Positions 7,423 to 15,596 of a stretch of DNA of 64,000 bases are shown here, one piece after another. Made by a program: the position numbers and the translations under genes. Origin of the DNA: Acidobacteriota bacterium (GTDB taxonomy: Bacteria > Acidobacteriota > Terriglobia > Terriglobales > SCQP01); contig JAJYIU010000015.1 in NCBI GenBank assembly GCA_021789895.1, forward strand, positions 1 through 64,000, given 5' to 3'. Position 1 is the first letter of the stretch. Each line of letters starts with the position of its first letter. The notes beneath the pieces were generated by a model, which had not been told where the DNA came from, did not search any database, and was given only the letters and a program-made list of their open reading frames with translations.

Positions 7423-7819
7423 GCAAGGATTCCTGGAACCCTTGGAAGATGCTCTGACCTACGAAGGGTATCGTGTCCTCAAGGCCCGCGATGCCAGTAC
7501 CGCAGTCAGAATATTGAGGGAAGAGCAGATTGACCTTGTGTCGGTTGACATAATGTTATCGCCTGGCCCCGACTTTGAAGGCAGCGTCGACGCACAACGA
7601 GCAGGGGTTTACCTATGCGATCTAATTGCGAGACATTACCCGAACCTCGACGCTTTTTGCCTTAGCGTAATAACTGATAAGGAGACCATTCAGCACATAA
7701 AGCAACTCGGAATTAGGTTCCTTCGAAAAGGAGAAACGCCCCTTCGAACGGTGTTGGACCTAATGCGGTCACGGCTTCTTGGCACAGTTTCCTATCGCTC
7801 CCGCCAAAATCCCGGATAA
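7388..7819 (+). CDS. Stand-alone response-regulator receiver protein
   Basis: A 143-aa single-domain CheY-like receiver with no output domain. The acidic pair (LLIDDE, D10/D11), phosphoacceptor Asp (LVSVDIML, D54), Ser/Thr switch position (CLSVITD, S93) and Lys (FLRKGE, K114) are all present, unlike in the receiver-TIR protein. There is an extended segment of about 20 residues after the phosphoacceptor (SPGPDFEGSVDAQRAG), placed as in the receiver of the TIR fusion. The start is a GTG at 7388, inside the 3' end of the kinase gene, so the two are translationally coupled. It could be a phosphate shuttle or sink that sets how much phosphate reaches the TIR protein. That role is inferred from domain content and order. 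Confidence 0.87.
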   Translation: MARKTILLIDDEQGFLEPLEDALTYEGYRVLKARDASTAVRILREEQIDLVSVDIMLSPGPDFEGSVDAQRAGVYLCDLIARHYPNLDAFCLSVITDKETIQHIKQLGIRFLRKGETPLRTVLDLMRSRLLGTVSYRSRQNPG

Positions 7820-8055
7820 CTCGGCGCAAATTGAACGAGTTCCGATTCGCATAGACTGACCCGGGCAGTCGTGCCAATCTTCACCACACCACCTAGAAAT
7901 CCACATAGCTGCATAACAGCCAAGTCTCTGAATTGACGCATCAAATTCAAAGGCCTTGAAGGATGCACGAGCCAATAATCCATCCTTCGATAAATTCCGG
8001 CGCGCTTTCGAATCCTGGCTGCAATTGCAGCCTCGATCATACGCGCATCTGGCAT
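7792..8055 (-). CDS. Hypothetical small protein at island edge
   Basis: An 87-aa minus-strand frame that fills most of the gap between the receiver gene and xseA. Its last 28 bp overlap the 3' end of the receiver gene. The sequence (start MPDARMIEAAIAARIRKRAGI) has mixed composition and no low-complexity bias, which is why I list it. It has no clear ribosome site and I recognise no family. Its base composition resembles the island rather than the G+C-rich flank. It may be a remnant of a gene carried with the island or a chance ORF. The rest of 7820-8149 shows nothing else. Confidence 0.3.
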   Translation of the reverse strand: MPDARMIEAAIAARIRKRAGIYRRMDYWLVHPSRPLNLMRQFRDLAVMQLCGFLGGVVKIGTTARVSLCESELVQFAPSYPGFWRER

Positions 8056-8149
8056 AGTATCGGAGAATAGATTTTTTCATGGCCGCGCCGGCTCTTACTG
8101 CCGCTTTTCGCCGCTGCGCGCAGGCCGCCGCGCGCGCCGTCAAGCCCAT

Positions 8150-9526
8150 ATGGACGTCAACGAGCAACTCGGGCTGGAGTTTCAAGCGGAGCGGCGGGTG
8201 TGGACGATCTCGGCGCTGGTGGCGCGGCTGCGGCAGCAGCTCGAACACGATTTTTTCGATTGCTGGCTGGAAGGCGAGATTTCCAATCTCAAGCAGTCGG
8301 CGGCGCGGCACTACTACTTCGTGCTGAAAGACGGGCGCGCGCAGTTGCGCGCGGTGATGTTTGCCTCGGCGGCGCGGGGGCTGAAGACGCCGCCGCGCGA
8401 CGGTTTGCTGGCGCGGGTGCGCGGCCGGATCAGCGTGTATGAAGAGCGCGGCGAGCTGCAATGCCTGGTGGAATGGCTGGAGCCGGTGGGCGCCGGGGCC
8501 CTGCAGGCGGCCTTCGAGCAGCTCAAGCAGAAGCTGGAAGCCGAAGGGCTGTTCGCGCGCGAACGCAAGCGGCGGCTGCCGCTGCTGCCGCGGCGGGTGG
8601 GCCTGATTACTTCTCCCCGCGGGGCGGCGCTGCACGACCTGCTGCGGGTGATGCGGCGGCGTTACCCCAATCTCGACCTGCTGCTCTATCCGGTGCAGGT
8701 GCAAGGCGCCTCGGCGGCGGCGGAAATCTGCGCCGCGCTGGACTGGTTTGGCCGGCGGCGGGCGGCCGACGTGCTGATCGTCGCGCGCGGCGGGGGCTCG
8801 CTGGAAGACCTGCAGGCCTTCAACCAGGAAAGCGTCGCCCGGGCCATCGCCCGCTCGCCGCTGCCGGTGATTTCGGCGGTGGGGCACGAGACCGATTTCA
8901 CCATCGCCGATTTCGCCGCCGACCTGCGCGCGCCCACGCCCAGCGCGGCCGCCGAGCTGGTGGTGCGTCCCAAGCAGGACTGGGCGGCCGAGTGCGAAAA
9001 TTTGCGCCGGCGGCTGACGCAGCAGTTGCGCTATCGCCTGGTCGGGCTGCGGCGGCGGCTGGACCTGCTCACCCGTTTCGAGCCCTGGCGGGCGCGGCTG
9101 CGGCAGCAGGCGCAGAGACTGGACGAGCTGAGCTTCCGGATGCAGCGCGGGCTGAGGCGCGGGCTGCAGGCGCGCCGCCGCAGCCTGGAGCGCGCCGCCG
9201 CCGCGGTGCGCGAGCACAGCCCGCGCCGCCGGCTGGAGCGGCTGGAGCAGGCGCTGGAAGCGCGCCAGCAGGCCTGCCGCAGCGCCTACCGCCTGTACCT
9301 GAACGCGGCCCGCCGCCGGCTGGAGCAGGCCGCCGGGCGGCTGGAGGAGCGCAATCCGATCGCCATACTCAACCGCGGCTATGCCCTGGTCTACGACCTG
9401 GAGGGCCGGCTGGTGGCGACTCCGAGCGCGGTCAACCCCGGCGACGGCGTGCATGTGCAGTTCGCCACCGGCTGGCTGGAGGCGGAAGTGAAGCGGCGAC
9501 GGATGGAGCCGCCGCAGACCCGATAG
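8150..9526 (+). CDS. xseA: Exodeoxyribonuclease VII large subunit
   Basis: A 458-aa XseA, the catalytic subunit of exonuclease VII, which degrades single-stranded DNA from either end to short oligonucleotides. The N-terminal OB-fold is recognisable (WTISALVARLRQQLEHDF, WLEGEISNLKQSAARHYYF). The catalytic domain carries GLITSPRGAALHDLLRV, VARGGGSLEDLQAFN and ISAVGHETDFTIADFAADLR followed by APTPSAAAE. A long Arg-rich coiled coil (residues 280-400) and the ERNPIAILNRGYALV end follow. The length is normal. No ribosome site is evident at the chosen ATG. The small subunit xseB is not adjacent. It marks the return to high G+C after the island. Confidence 0.95.
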   Translation: MDVNEQLGLEFQAERRVWTISALVARLRQQLEHDFFDCWLEGEISNLKQSAARHYYFVLKDGRAQLRAVMFASAARGLKTPPRDGLLARVRGRISVYEERGELQCLVEWLEPVGAGALQAAFEQLKQKLEAEGLFARERKRRLPLLPRRVGLITSPRGAALHDLLRVMRRRYPNLDLLLYPVQVQGASAAAEICAALDWFGRRRAADVLIVARGGGSLEDLQAFNQESVARAIARSPLPVISAVGHETDFTIADFAADLRAPTPSAAAELVVRPKQDWAAECENLRRRLTQQLRYRLVGLRRRLDLLTRFEPWRARLRQQAQRLDELSFRMQRGLRRGLQARRRSLERAAAAVREHSPRRRLERLEQALEARQQACRSAYRLYLNAARRRLEQAAGRLEERNPIAILNRGYALVYDLEGRLVATPSAVNPGDGVHVQFATGWLEAEVKRRRMEPPQTR

Positions 9527-9548
9527 CGGCTCGGCATCATTCCGGCTG

Positions 9549-9581
9549 TGCAAAATATTCGATGGCATCGTATATTTTGCA
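9549..9581 (+). promoter_or_regulatory. 33-bp palindrome with TATATT box over the ATPase start
   Basis: Outer arms TGCAAAATAT (9549-9558) and ATATTTTGCA (9572-9581) are exact reverse complements. Inside them CGAT (9560-9563) and ATCG (9567-9570) also pair around GGC, with one mismatch. The A+T-rich element ends 2 bp before the ATG at 9583. It contains TATATT (9571-9576) six bases before that ATG, the spacing of a -10 box for a leaderless mRNA. It may be promoter and repressor site in one. Confidence 0.6.
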
Positions 9582-9582
9582 T

Positions 9583-10743
9583 ATGTGGATACCGCGTACG
9601 ATTGAGCCCCGATTGCTGCGTTCGGTGAAGACGCGGCCGGTGGTGGTTTTAACCGGAGCGAGGCAAGCCGGCAAAACGTCCACCTATTTACATTTATTTC
9701 CACAATATGCGTTTGTTTCGCTCGATTTGCCGGCCGAAGCGGAGCAGGCGGAAAAAGAACCCGGACACTTTCTGCAGCGCCATCCGCCGCCCGTCATCCT
9801 GGATGGGGTTCAATATGCGCCGGGGTTATTCCGGCACTTGAAGATTGCGGTGGATGCCGACCGAAGCCGTCCGGGACAATTTCTACTCACGGGTTCCCAG
9901 AAATTCACATTGATGAAGAACATTTCGGAATCGCTGGCGGGGCGCGCCGATATCATCGAATTGGAAACGCTATCGCTGAAGGAAATTCGGGCGGCCAGGC
10001 CGGAGATCGGGACCGAGACCGCCATGATCCGCGGCGGTTTTCCGGAGCTGTATGCGAACCCGGAGATCGATGCGATCGCTTTTTACAATTCCTATCTCGC
10101 CACCTATCTCGAACGCGACGTGCGTTCGCTGGCGAATGTGGGCAGCTTGCGGGATTTCGAGCGTTTTTTACGGGCCTGCGCGCTGCGCTCGGCGAATTTG
10201 CTGAACAAGGCGGACCTGGCGCGCGACGTCGGCATATCTCCCTCGACGGCGAATCATTGGCTCTCGACGCTGGAAGCGTCCGGCCAGATCGTTTTTCTCG
10301 AGCCCTGGTTTTCGAATCGCACCAAGACGATCGTGAAAAGCCCAAAGCTCTATCTGGCCGACAGCGGCCTGCTTTGCGCATTGTTGAACATACGGTCGGA
10401 GGAGGCGCTGCGGGCATCGCCGGCGGCGGGCGCGGTTTGGGAAACCTTCGTCTTCGCGCAACTGCGCGAACGCGAGCGGCGCGCGGGGCGCGCCGGCAAC
10501 CTGTTCTATTGGCGCGATCGCTCGCGCGAAGTGGATTTTGTAAGCGATGCCGGCGGCCGGCTGGAATTATACGAGGCGAAATGGACCGAATTACCGACGG
10601 CGGGGGACACGGTCAATCTCGACTATGTTCGCCGGGTGGCGGGGGAATCGGGCATTACCGAAGGGGCGATCGTGGCGCGCGCGGCGAACAGCTACCCGCT
10701 GCCGAACGGATTTCGGGTGCTGCCGGTGACGGAACTGGAATGA
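9583..10743 (+). CDS. AAA ATPase with DUF4143 (COG1373 type)
   Basis: A 386-aa member of the COG1373 ATPase family. Residues 25-33 form the P-loop (GARQAGKTS). The Walker B position reads VILDGVQYAP where family members usually have D-E, so the catalytic Glu is Gly75 here. FLLTGSQKFTLM is the sensor-1 region. A winged-helix segment (KADLARDVGISPSTANHWLSTLE) follows, then a DUF4143 end resembling a PD-(D/E)xK fold (REVDFV, then LELYEAKWT). The track frame starts at 8461 inside xseA, but homology begins at MWIPRTIEP. An ATG at 9562 lies inside the palindrome, so I use the ATG at 9583. The biological role of this family is poorly known. Its lower G+C start region and its repeat-bearing downstream flank suggest it was acquired. 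Confidence 0.85.
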   Translation: MWIPRTIEPRLLRSVKTRPVVVLTGARQAGKTSTYLHLFPQYAFVSLDLPAEAEQAEKEPGHFLQRHPPPVILDGVQYAPGLFRHLKIAVDADRSRPGQFLLTGSQKFTLMKNISESLAGRADIIELETLSLKEIRAARPEIGTETAMIRGGFPELYANPEIDAIAFYNSYLATYLERDVRSLANVGSLRDFERFLRACALRSANLLNKADLARDVGISPSTANHWLSTLEASGQIVFLEPWFSNRTKTIVKSPKLYLADSGLLCALLNIRSEEALRASPAAGAVWETFVFAQLRERERRAGRAGNLFYWRDRSREVDFVSDAGGRLELYEAKWTELPTAGDTVNLDYVRRVAGESGITEGAIVARAANSYPLPNGFRVLPVTELE

Positions 10744-10785
10744 GCCGGCTTATTGCCGGGCGCAAATTCCAACCCCGCGATAACG

Positions 10786-10812
10786 CCCATCGGTGGACGC
10801 GTGGGCCGCCGC
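10786..10812. repeat. Dispersed 27-bp repeat, copy B
   Basis: 25 of 27 bases match the segment at 423-449. This copy contains ACGCGT, a perfect palindrome, where copy A has ACTCGT. It lies in the 136-bp gap between the ATPase and mnmG. Confidence 0.55.
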
Positions 10813-10879
10813 CAGGCGATGATAGAAGGACCGGGGCCCGGCGAGCACTTCGATCCGACTCGACCGTTCACGCTCATTT

Positions 10880-12850
10880 ATGCCAGGTTTTCGCGAACAT
10901 TACGATCTGGTCATCGTCGGCGCCGGCCACGCCGGCTGCGAAGCCGCGCTGGCCGGGGCGCGGCTGGGGCTGAAGACGGCGCTATTCACGCTCAATCTCG
11001 ACCTGATCGCGCAGATGTCGTGCAACCCCGCCATCGGGGGCATCGGCAAGGGCCATCTGGTGCGGGAAATTGACGCCCTCGGCGGGGCGATGGGGCGGGT
11101 GATTGACGAGGTCGGGATCCAATTCCGGCTGTTGAACACCAGCCGCGGTCCGGCGGTCTGGTCGCCGCGGGCGCAGGCGGACAAGAAGCAGTACCGCAAC
11201 CGCATGCGGCAGGCGCTGGAAAGCGAGCCGCATCTGCGGATTCGCCAGGCGGAGGTTTGCGATCTGCTGCTCGAGCCCGAAGCCGCGCCGGCGGCCGGAG
11301 AGGGGGCGGGGAACGGGAATCACGGCCGCCCGCGGCGGCGCTGCGCCGGGGTCAAGCTGCGCGATGGGCGCGAGATTTCCGCCGGCGCGGTGGTGATCAC
11401 CACCGGCACGTTCCTGAACGGGCTCATACACATCGGCGAAAACACCTACCCGGCGGGGCGCAGCGGCGAGCCGGCGGCGCATCTGCTGGGGGAAGCGCTG
11501 AAGCGCCTGGGCTTTGCCTGCGGGCGGCTGAAGACCGGCACGCCGCCCCGGCTCGACGCCCGCTCGATCGAGTGGAGCGCGTTCCAGCCGCAGCCCGGCG
11601 ACGCCGAGCCGACGCCGTTTTCTTTTCAGACGGCGTGCATCGAGCGGGAGCAGATCGTCTGCCACCTTGCCTTCAGCAATGCCGCCACCCACGCCGTCAT
11701 CCGCGAAAACCTGGGCCGCAGCCCGCTCTATTCGGGCCGCATACAGGGTTTGGGCCCGCGCTATTGCCCCAGTTTCGAAGACAAGGTGGTGAAGTTTCCG
11801 GAAAAGGAGCGGCATCAGCTTTTTCTCGAGCCCGAGGGGCTGGACACGAACGAGATCTACGTCAACGGGCTTTCGACCTCGATGCCGGCGGAGGTGCAGG
11901 CGCGGCTGCTGGCGACCATACCCGGCCTGGAGCAGGCCGAGATGCTGCGCCCCGGCTATGCCATCGAGTACGATTTCGTGCAGCCCACGGAGCTGACGCC
12001 GGCGCTCGAAACCAAGGCCATCGCGGGGCTGTTTCTGGCGGGACAGATCAACGGCACCACCGGCTACGAGGAAGCCGCCTGCCAGGGGCTGATGGCGGGC
12101 ATCAACGCCGCGCTGCAGGTCGCGGGGCGCCCGCCGCTGGTGCTGAGCCGCACCGAAGCCTATACCGGCATCCTGATTGACGATCTGACCTCGCGCGGCG
12201 CCGACGAGCCTTACCGCATGTTCACCTCGCGCGCCGAATTCCGCCTGCATTTGCGGATTGACAACGCCGACGCGCGGCTGATGCCGCACGCGCACCGGCT
12301 GGGGCTGCTACCCGAGCCGGCCTGGCAGGCTTTCCGGGGGCGGCAGGAGCGGCAGCGCCGGCTGCAAAGCTGGTTTGCGGGCACGCGGCCCGACCTGGGA
12401 GAGCCGGCGGCGGCGGCGATAGCCGCCAAGCTGAACGGGCCCTTGCCCGACCGTCCCAGCGCCGCCCAACTGCTCAAGCGCCCCGAACTGGCTTTTGCCG
12501 ATTTCCTGCCCTTGCTGGCAGCCCAGGAGCCGGAGCTGGCGGCGCGCCTGCGCGAGCTCGATCCCGCCGGCTGGGAAGGCAAGACGGTCGAAACCCAGAT
12601 CAAGTACGAGGGCTACCTGGATCAGCAGCAGCGGCAGATCGAGCAGTTGCGCTCCGCCGAGCGGCATGCCATTCCGCCGGGCTTCGATTATTCCGCCCTG
12701 CCCGGGCTATCGCGGGAAATGCGGGAAAAGCTCAGCCGCGTGCAGCCGCTGACCCTGGGGCAGGCCTCGCGCATCCCCGGCGTCACCCCGGCGGCAATCT
12801 CGCTGCTGCACGTGCAATTGGAACTGGCGCGCCGGGCGGCTCGCGGCTGA
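10880..12850 (+). CDS. mnmG: tRNA uridine-5-carboxymethylaminomethyl(34) synthesis enzyme MnmG
   Basis: A 656-aa FAD protein that, with the GTPase MnmE, installs carboxymethylaminomethyl on the wobble uridine of certain tRNAs. Seen in order: FAD-binding [13 protein letters not shown] (residues 13-25), [92 protein letters not shown] and a C-terminal helical domain for MnmE/tRNA binding ([22 protein letters not shown]). An Arg-rich insert of about 20 residues near 145 ([14 protein letters not shown]) is unusual. No strong ribosome site precedes the ATG. mnmE is not in the window. Confidence 0.96.
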   Translation: MPGFREHYDLVIVGAGHAGCEAALAGARLGLKTALFTLNLDLIAQMSCNPAIGGIGKGHLVREIDALGGAMGRVIDEVGIQFRLLNTSRGPAVWSPRAQADKKQYRNRMRQALESEPHLRIRQAEVCDLLLEPEAAPAAGEGAGNGNHGRPRRRCAGVKLRDGREISAGAVVITTGTFLNGLIHIGENTYPAGRSGEPAAHLLGEALKRLGFACGRLKTGTPPRLDARSIEWSAFQPQPGDAEPTPFSFQTACIEREQIVCHLAFSNAATHAVIRENLGRSPLYSGRIQGLGPRYCPSFEDKVVKFPEKERHQLFLEPEGLDTNEIYVNGLSTSMPAEVQARLLATIPGLEQAEMLRPGYAIEYDFVQPTELTPALETKAIAGLFLAGQINGTTGYEEAACQGLMAGINAALQVAGRPPLVLSRTEAYTGILIDDLTSRGADEPYRMFTSRAEFRLHLRIDNADARLMPHAHRLGLLPEPAWQAFRGRQERQRRLQSWFAGTRPDLGEPAAAAIAAKLNGPLPDRPSAAQLLKRPELAFADFLPLLAAQEPELAARLRELDPAGWEGKTVETQIKYEGYLDQQQRQIEQLRSAERHAIPPGFDYSALPGLSREMREKLSRVQPLTLGQASRIPGVTPAAISLLHVQLELARRAARG

Positions 12851-12899
12851 ACCCGCCGCCGGAGGGCCGGTTTTAGCATGGTGGAAATGCCGGGCACTT

Positions 12900-12932
12900 T
12901 TGGCAAGTAATTCATTTTAAATGACTTATAAT
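12900..12932 (+). promoter_or_regulatory. Possible promoter of the M16 peptidase gene
   Basis: A perfect TATAAT at 12927-12932 lies in an A+T-rich patch between mnmG and the peptidase gene. The best upstream hexamer, TTGGCA at 12900-12905, is 21 bp away, longer than ideal, so only the -10 box is convincing. The 5' leader would be about 120 nt. Confidence 0.35.
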
Positions 12933-13062
12933 TTAATCGAGGTGTTCTGAAAGCTCCGAAATCCCCGGCTTTCGTTGTGTCACAATAATAGGTAGGGCGG
13001 CGGTTCTGGAAGCCGAATCCGGCCGCCGTCGTGGCGACCGCAGTTAAATAGAGGGAGCGCCG

Positions 13063-14367
13063 GTGCCCAGCATGATGACCAGTCCAAGTCTTGCCGGCGC
13101 CGCCGGGATTCAACGCACTTCACTGCCCAACGGGTTGGTGGTGGTGACCGAACGCATGCCGCACGTGCGTTCGATCTCGATCGGGCTATGGCTGCGGAGC
13201 GGGTCGCGGCGCGAGGCCGCGGATGAAAACGGGATTACCCATTTCATCGAGCACATGCTGTTCAAAGGCACCACCAGCCGCAGCGCCGAGGAGATTGCCC
13301 GCTCGGTGGACTCGATCGGGGGCAATCTCGACGCCTTCACCGCCAAGGAAACCGTCTGCTTCAGCGCCAAGGTGCTGGACGAGCACCTGCCGATCGCGCT
13401 CGACGTGCTCGCCGACCTGGTGCAGCATCCGCTGTTCCGCGCCGAGGACATTGACCGCGAGCGGGGGGTCATTCTGCAGGAGATCAAGATGGACGAGGAC
13501 AATCCCGACTACCTCGTCCACGAGCTGTTTACGCAAAATTTCTGGAAAGAGCATCCGCTGGGGCGGCCCATTCTGGGGACCAAGGAAACCATGCGCGCGA
13601 TGCAGCAGACAAAGCTGCTGCGCTATTACGGCGAATGCTTCACCGCGAACAACCTGGTATTCGCGGCGGCGGGGAACCTGGAGCACGCGGCGGTGGTGGA
13701 GCAGGTGGCGCGGCGCTTCGAGATGAAGGCGTCGGCGAACGGGCATGCCAACGTCCCGCCGCGCAATCATGCGCGCATCATACTGCGGAACAAGAAGCAG
13801 CTCGAGCAGGTGCAAGTCTGCCTGGGGCTGCCGGCCTATCCGATCGTGCATGAGCAGCGCTACGCCTGGTCGGTGCTGAACACGGTGGCGGGAGGCGGGA
13901 TGTCGTCGCGGCTGTTCCAGAACATACGCGAGCGGCAGGGGCTGGCGTACGCGGTGTACAGCGATCTGAGCCCCTACAGCGACGCCGGGGTATTCAGCGT
14001 ATTCGCCGGCACCAGCGCCAGCAGCGTGCGCCAGGTGGTGCACTCGATTTTGGAGGAACTGCGCGCCTTTCGCGAGCAGCCGATTCCGGCCGAAGAATTG
14101 CGCCGCGCCAAGGACAATCTCAAGGGCAGCCTGATGCTGGGGCTGGAATCCACCGGCGCGCGGATGTCGAACCTGGCCCGGCAGGAGCTGTATTTCAGCC
14201 GCCATACCAGCCTGGACGAAATGATCGCCCGCATCGAAGCCGTAACCGCGGAAGAAATCCAGGCGCTGGCGCGGGAGTGCTTCCAGGCGGACCGGCTGGC
14301 GCTGGCGGTGCTGGGCAATCTGAACGGGCTGAAGATCAGCCGCGACGAGATGGCCGCGCTCAATTAG
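13063..14367 (+). CDS. M16-family zinc peptidase
   Basis: A 434-aa inverzincin-type metallopeptidase. The HxxEH zinc motif is HFIEHMLFKGT (about residues 61-71), with the third ligand Glu in the downstream helix (SVDSIGGNLDAFTAKETVCF segment). The second domain contains the substrate-binding GGGMSSRLFQNIRERQGLAYAVYS, typical of mitochondrial-processing-peptidase-like and YmxG-type bacterial enzymes. The length is that of a single M16 half, so it probably forms a dimer. The GTG at 13063 follows GAGGGAG at suitable spacing, so I keep the track start. No signal peptide is visible, which suggests a cytoplasmic enzyme. Confidence 0.92.
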   Translation: MPSMMTSPSLAGAAGIQRTSLPNGLVVVTERMPHVRSISIGLWLRSGSRREAADENGITHFIEHMLFKGTTSRSAEEIARSVDSIGGNLDAFTAKETVCFSAKVLDEHLPIALDVLADLVQHPLFRAEDIDRERGVILQEIKMDEDNPDYLVHELFTQNFWKEHPLGRPILGTKETMRAMQQTKLLRYYGECFTANNLVFAAAGNLEHAAVVEQVARRFEMKASANGHANVPPRNHARIILRNKKQLEQVQVCLGLPAYPIVHEQRYAWSVLNTVAGGGMSSRLFQNIRERQGLAYAVYSDLSPYSDAGVFSVFAGTSASSVRQVVHSILEELRAFREQPIPAEELRRAKDNLKGSLMLGLESTGARMSNLARQELYFSRHTSLDEMIARIEAVTAEEIQALARECFQADRLALAVLGNLNGLKISRDEMAALN

Positions 14368-14502
14368 CGCCGGGCGCCGGGGCCAGCAAAATCCATAGCC
14401 GGGCACAAGCTACCACCCTCGAGGCGCGGCCGGGTGCAGCGCCCGGCGCAAGCGGCACGCCTAAGCGCCCACGAGCGGCGCTGCAAACCGGCGCACACAC
14501 CC

Positions 14503-14508
14503 TACAAT
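14503..14508 (+). promoter_or_regulatory. TACAAT -10-like box, 7 nt before an ATG
   Basis: TACAAT ends 7 nt before the ATG of the alcohol dehydrogenase. This places the expected transcription start at or next to the start codon. The same arrangement recurs before mtaB and the 28404-28853 lipoprotein gene. Confidence 0.45.
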
Positions 14509-14515
14509 AGGGACG

Positions 14516-15565
14516 ATGCAGGCGGTGGTTCATTATGCGCTGGCGCCGGGCGCGGTCGAACTGCGCGAGATGCCGGTTCCGGCGGCGCCGGGCGAGGGCG
14601 AAGCGCTGCTGCGCGTGGGCGCGGTCGCGGTATGCGGCAGCGACGTGCACCAATACCGCAACACCCAGAGCTGGCCGGTGCGGGTGCCGGTGGTGCTGGG
14701 CCACGAATTTTGCGGAACGGTGGCGGCGGCGGGCAAAGGAGAGAAGCATTGGCGGGAAGGCGACCGGGTGGCGTGTGAAACCGCGGCGCGGATTTGCGGG
14801 AGATGCGCGTACTGCCGCCGCGGCGACTATCATTTATGCCCGCAGCGGCTGGGGTTTGGCTATGGGCTGGATGGGGCGATGGCGGAATACGTGCTGGCGC
14901 CGGCGCGCTGCCTGCACCGGCTGCCGGCCGGCCTGCCCTTCGCGCAGGCGGCCCTGACCGAGCCGGCCTGCGTGGCCTTCAACGCGGTGCGGCGGCGGAG
15001 CGAGATCGCGGCGGGCGACGAGGTGATCGTGCTGGGGCCGGGGCCGATCGGGCTGCTCTGCGCGGCGATGGCGCGGCTGAGCGGGGCGGGGCGGGTGATC
15101 GTGGCCGGCTTGCGCGCCGACGCGCCGCGGCTGGCGCTGGCGAAAGCGCTGGGGGCCGATACGGCCTGGACGCTCGACGGCGACGCGAGCGAGTGGCGCG
15201 AAGCGCTGCGGCAGTTGGGCGACGGGCTGGGCGCGGCGGTGGTCATTGACGCCAGCGGATCGGCGGCGGCGCTGGAAACCGCGCTGGCGCTGGCGCGCCC
15301 CGGCGGCCAGATCACCAAAGTAGGCTGGGGGCCGCAGCCGCTGGGCTTCAGCCTCGATCCGCTGGTGCAAAAAGCCGTGACCCTGCGCGGCAGTTTCAGC
15401 CACAATTACCCGATCTGGGAAGAAGTGCTGGCGCTGCTGGCCGAGCGCCAGCTCGATCTCAGGCCGCTGATCTCGCGCGTCGCGCCGCTGGAGGAGTGGC
15501 AAGCCTGCTTCAACAGCATGCACCAGCGGCAATTGATCAAGGCGGTGCTGACGCCGGCGGCGTAA
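14516..15565 (+). CDS. Zinc-dependent medium-chain alcohol dehydrogenase
   Basis: A 349-aa member of the MDR superfamily, of the polyol/sorbitol/threonine dehydrogenase type. Catalytic zinc ligands are seen in VCGSDVH (Cys39-40 area) and GHEFCGTV. The structural zinc loop CGRCAYCRRGDYHLC supplies four cysteines. The NAD(P)-binding Rossmann segment is VIVLGPGPIGLLCAAMARL (about residues 172-190). The substrate is not determined, but the neighbours (SDR, sugar transporter, sugar isomerase) favour a sugar or polyol. The ATG follows AGGGACG and a close TACAAT box. Confidence 0.9.
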   Translation: MQAVVHYALAPGAVELREMPVPAAPGEGEALLRVGAVAVCGSDVHQYRNTQSWPVRVPVVLGHEFCGTVAAAGKGEKHWREGDRVACETAARICGRCAYCRRGDYHLCPQRLGFGYGLDGAMAEYVLAPARCLHRLPAGLPFAQAALTEPACVAFNAVRRRSEIAAGDEVIVLGPGPIGLLCAAMARLSGAGRVIVAGLRADAPRLALAKALGADTAWTLDGDASEWREALRQLGDGLGAAVVIDASGSAAALETALALARPGGQITKVGWGPQPLGFSLDPLVQKAVTLRGSFSHNYPIWEEVLALLAERQLDLRPLISRVAPLEEWQACFNSMHQRQLIKAVLTPAA

Positions 15566-15596
15566 GCCGTTCCCGGCCGATGCCGGCTATCGCGTC

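Noticed and set aside
8461-9561. N-terminal part of the 760-aa ORF leading into the ATPase
   Set aside because: It reads xseA in another frame. ATPase homology begins at 9583.
7769-9703. 644-aa minus-strand ORF
   Set aside because: Antisense to xseA and the receiver gene. Pro/Arg/Gln-rich low-information sequence.
10982-12295. 437-aa minus-strand ORF inside mnmG
   Set aside because: mnmG on the plus strand has every family motif, so this is a shadow.
12900-12932. A strong canonical promoter before the M16 peptidase gene
   Set aside because: TATAAT is perfect, but the only -35 candidate is 21 bp away. I kept it only as a low-confidence site.
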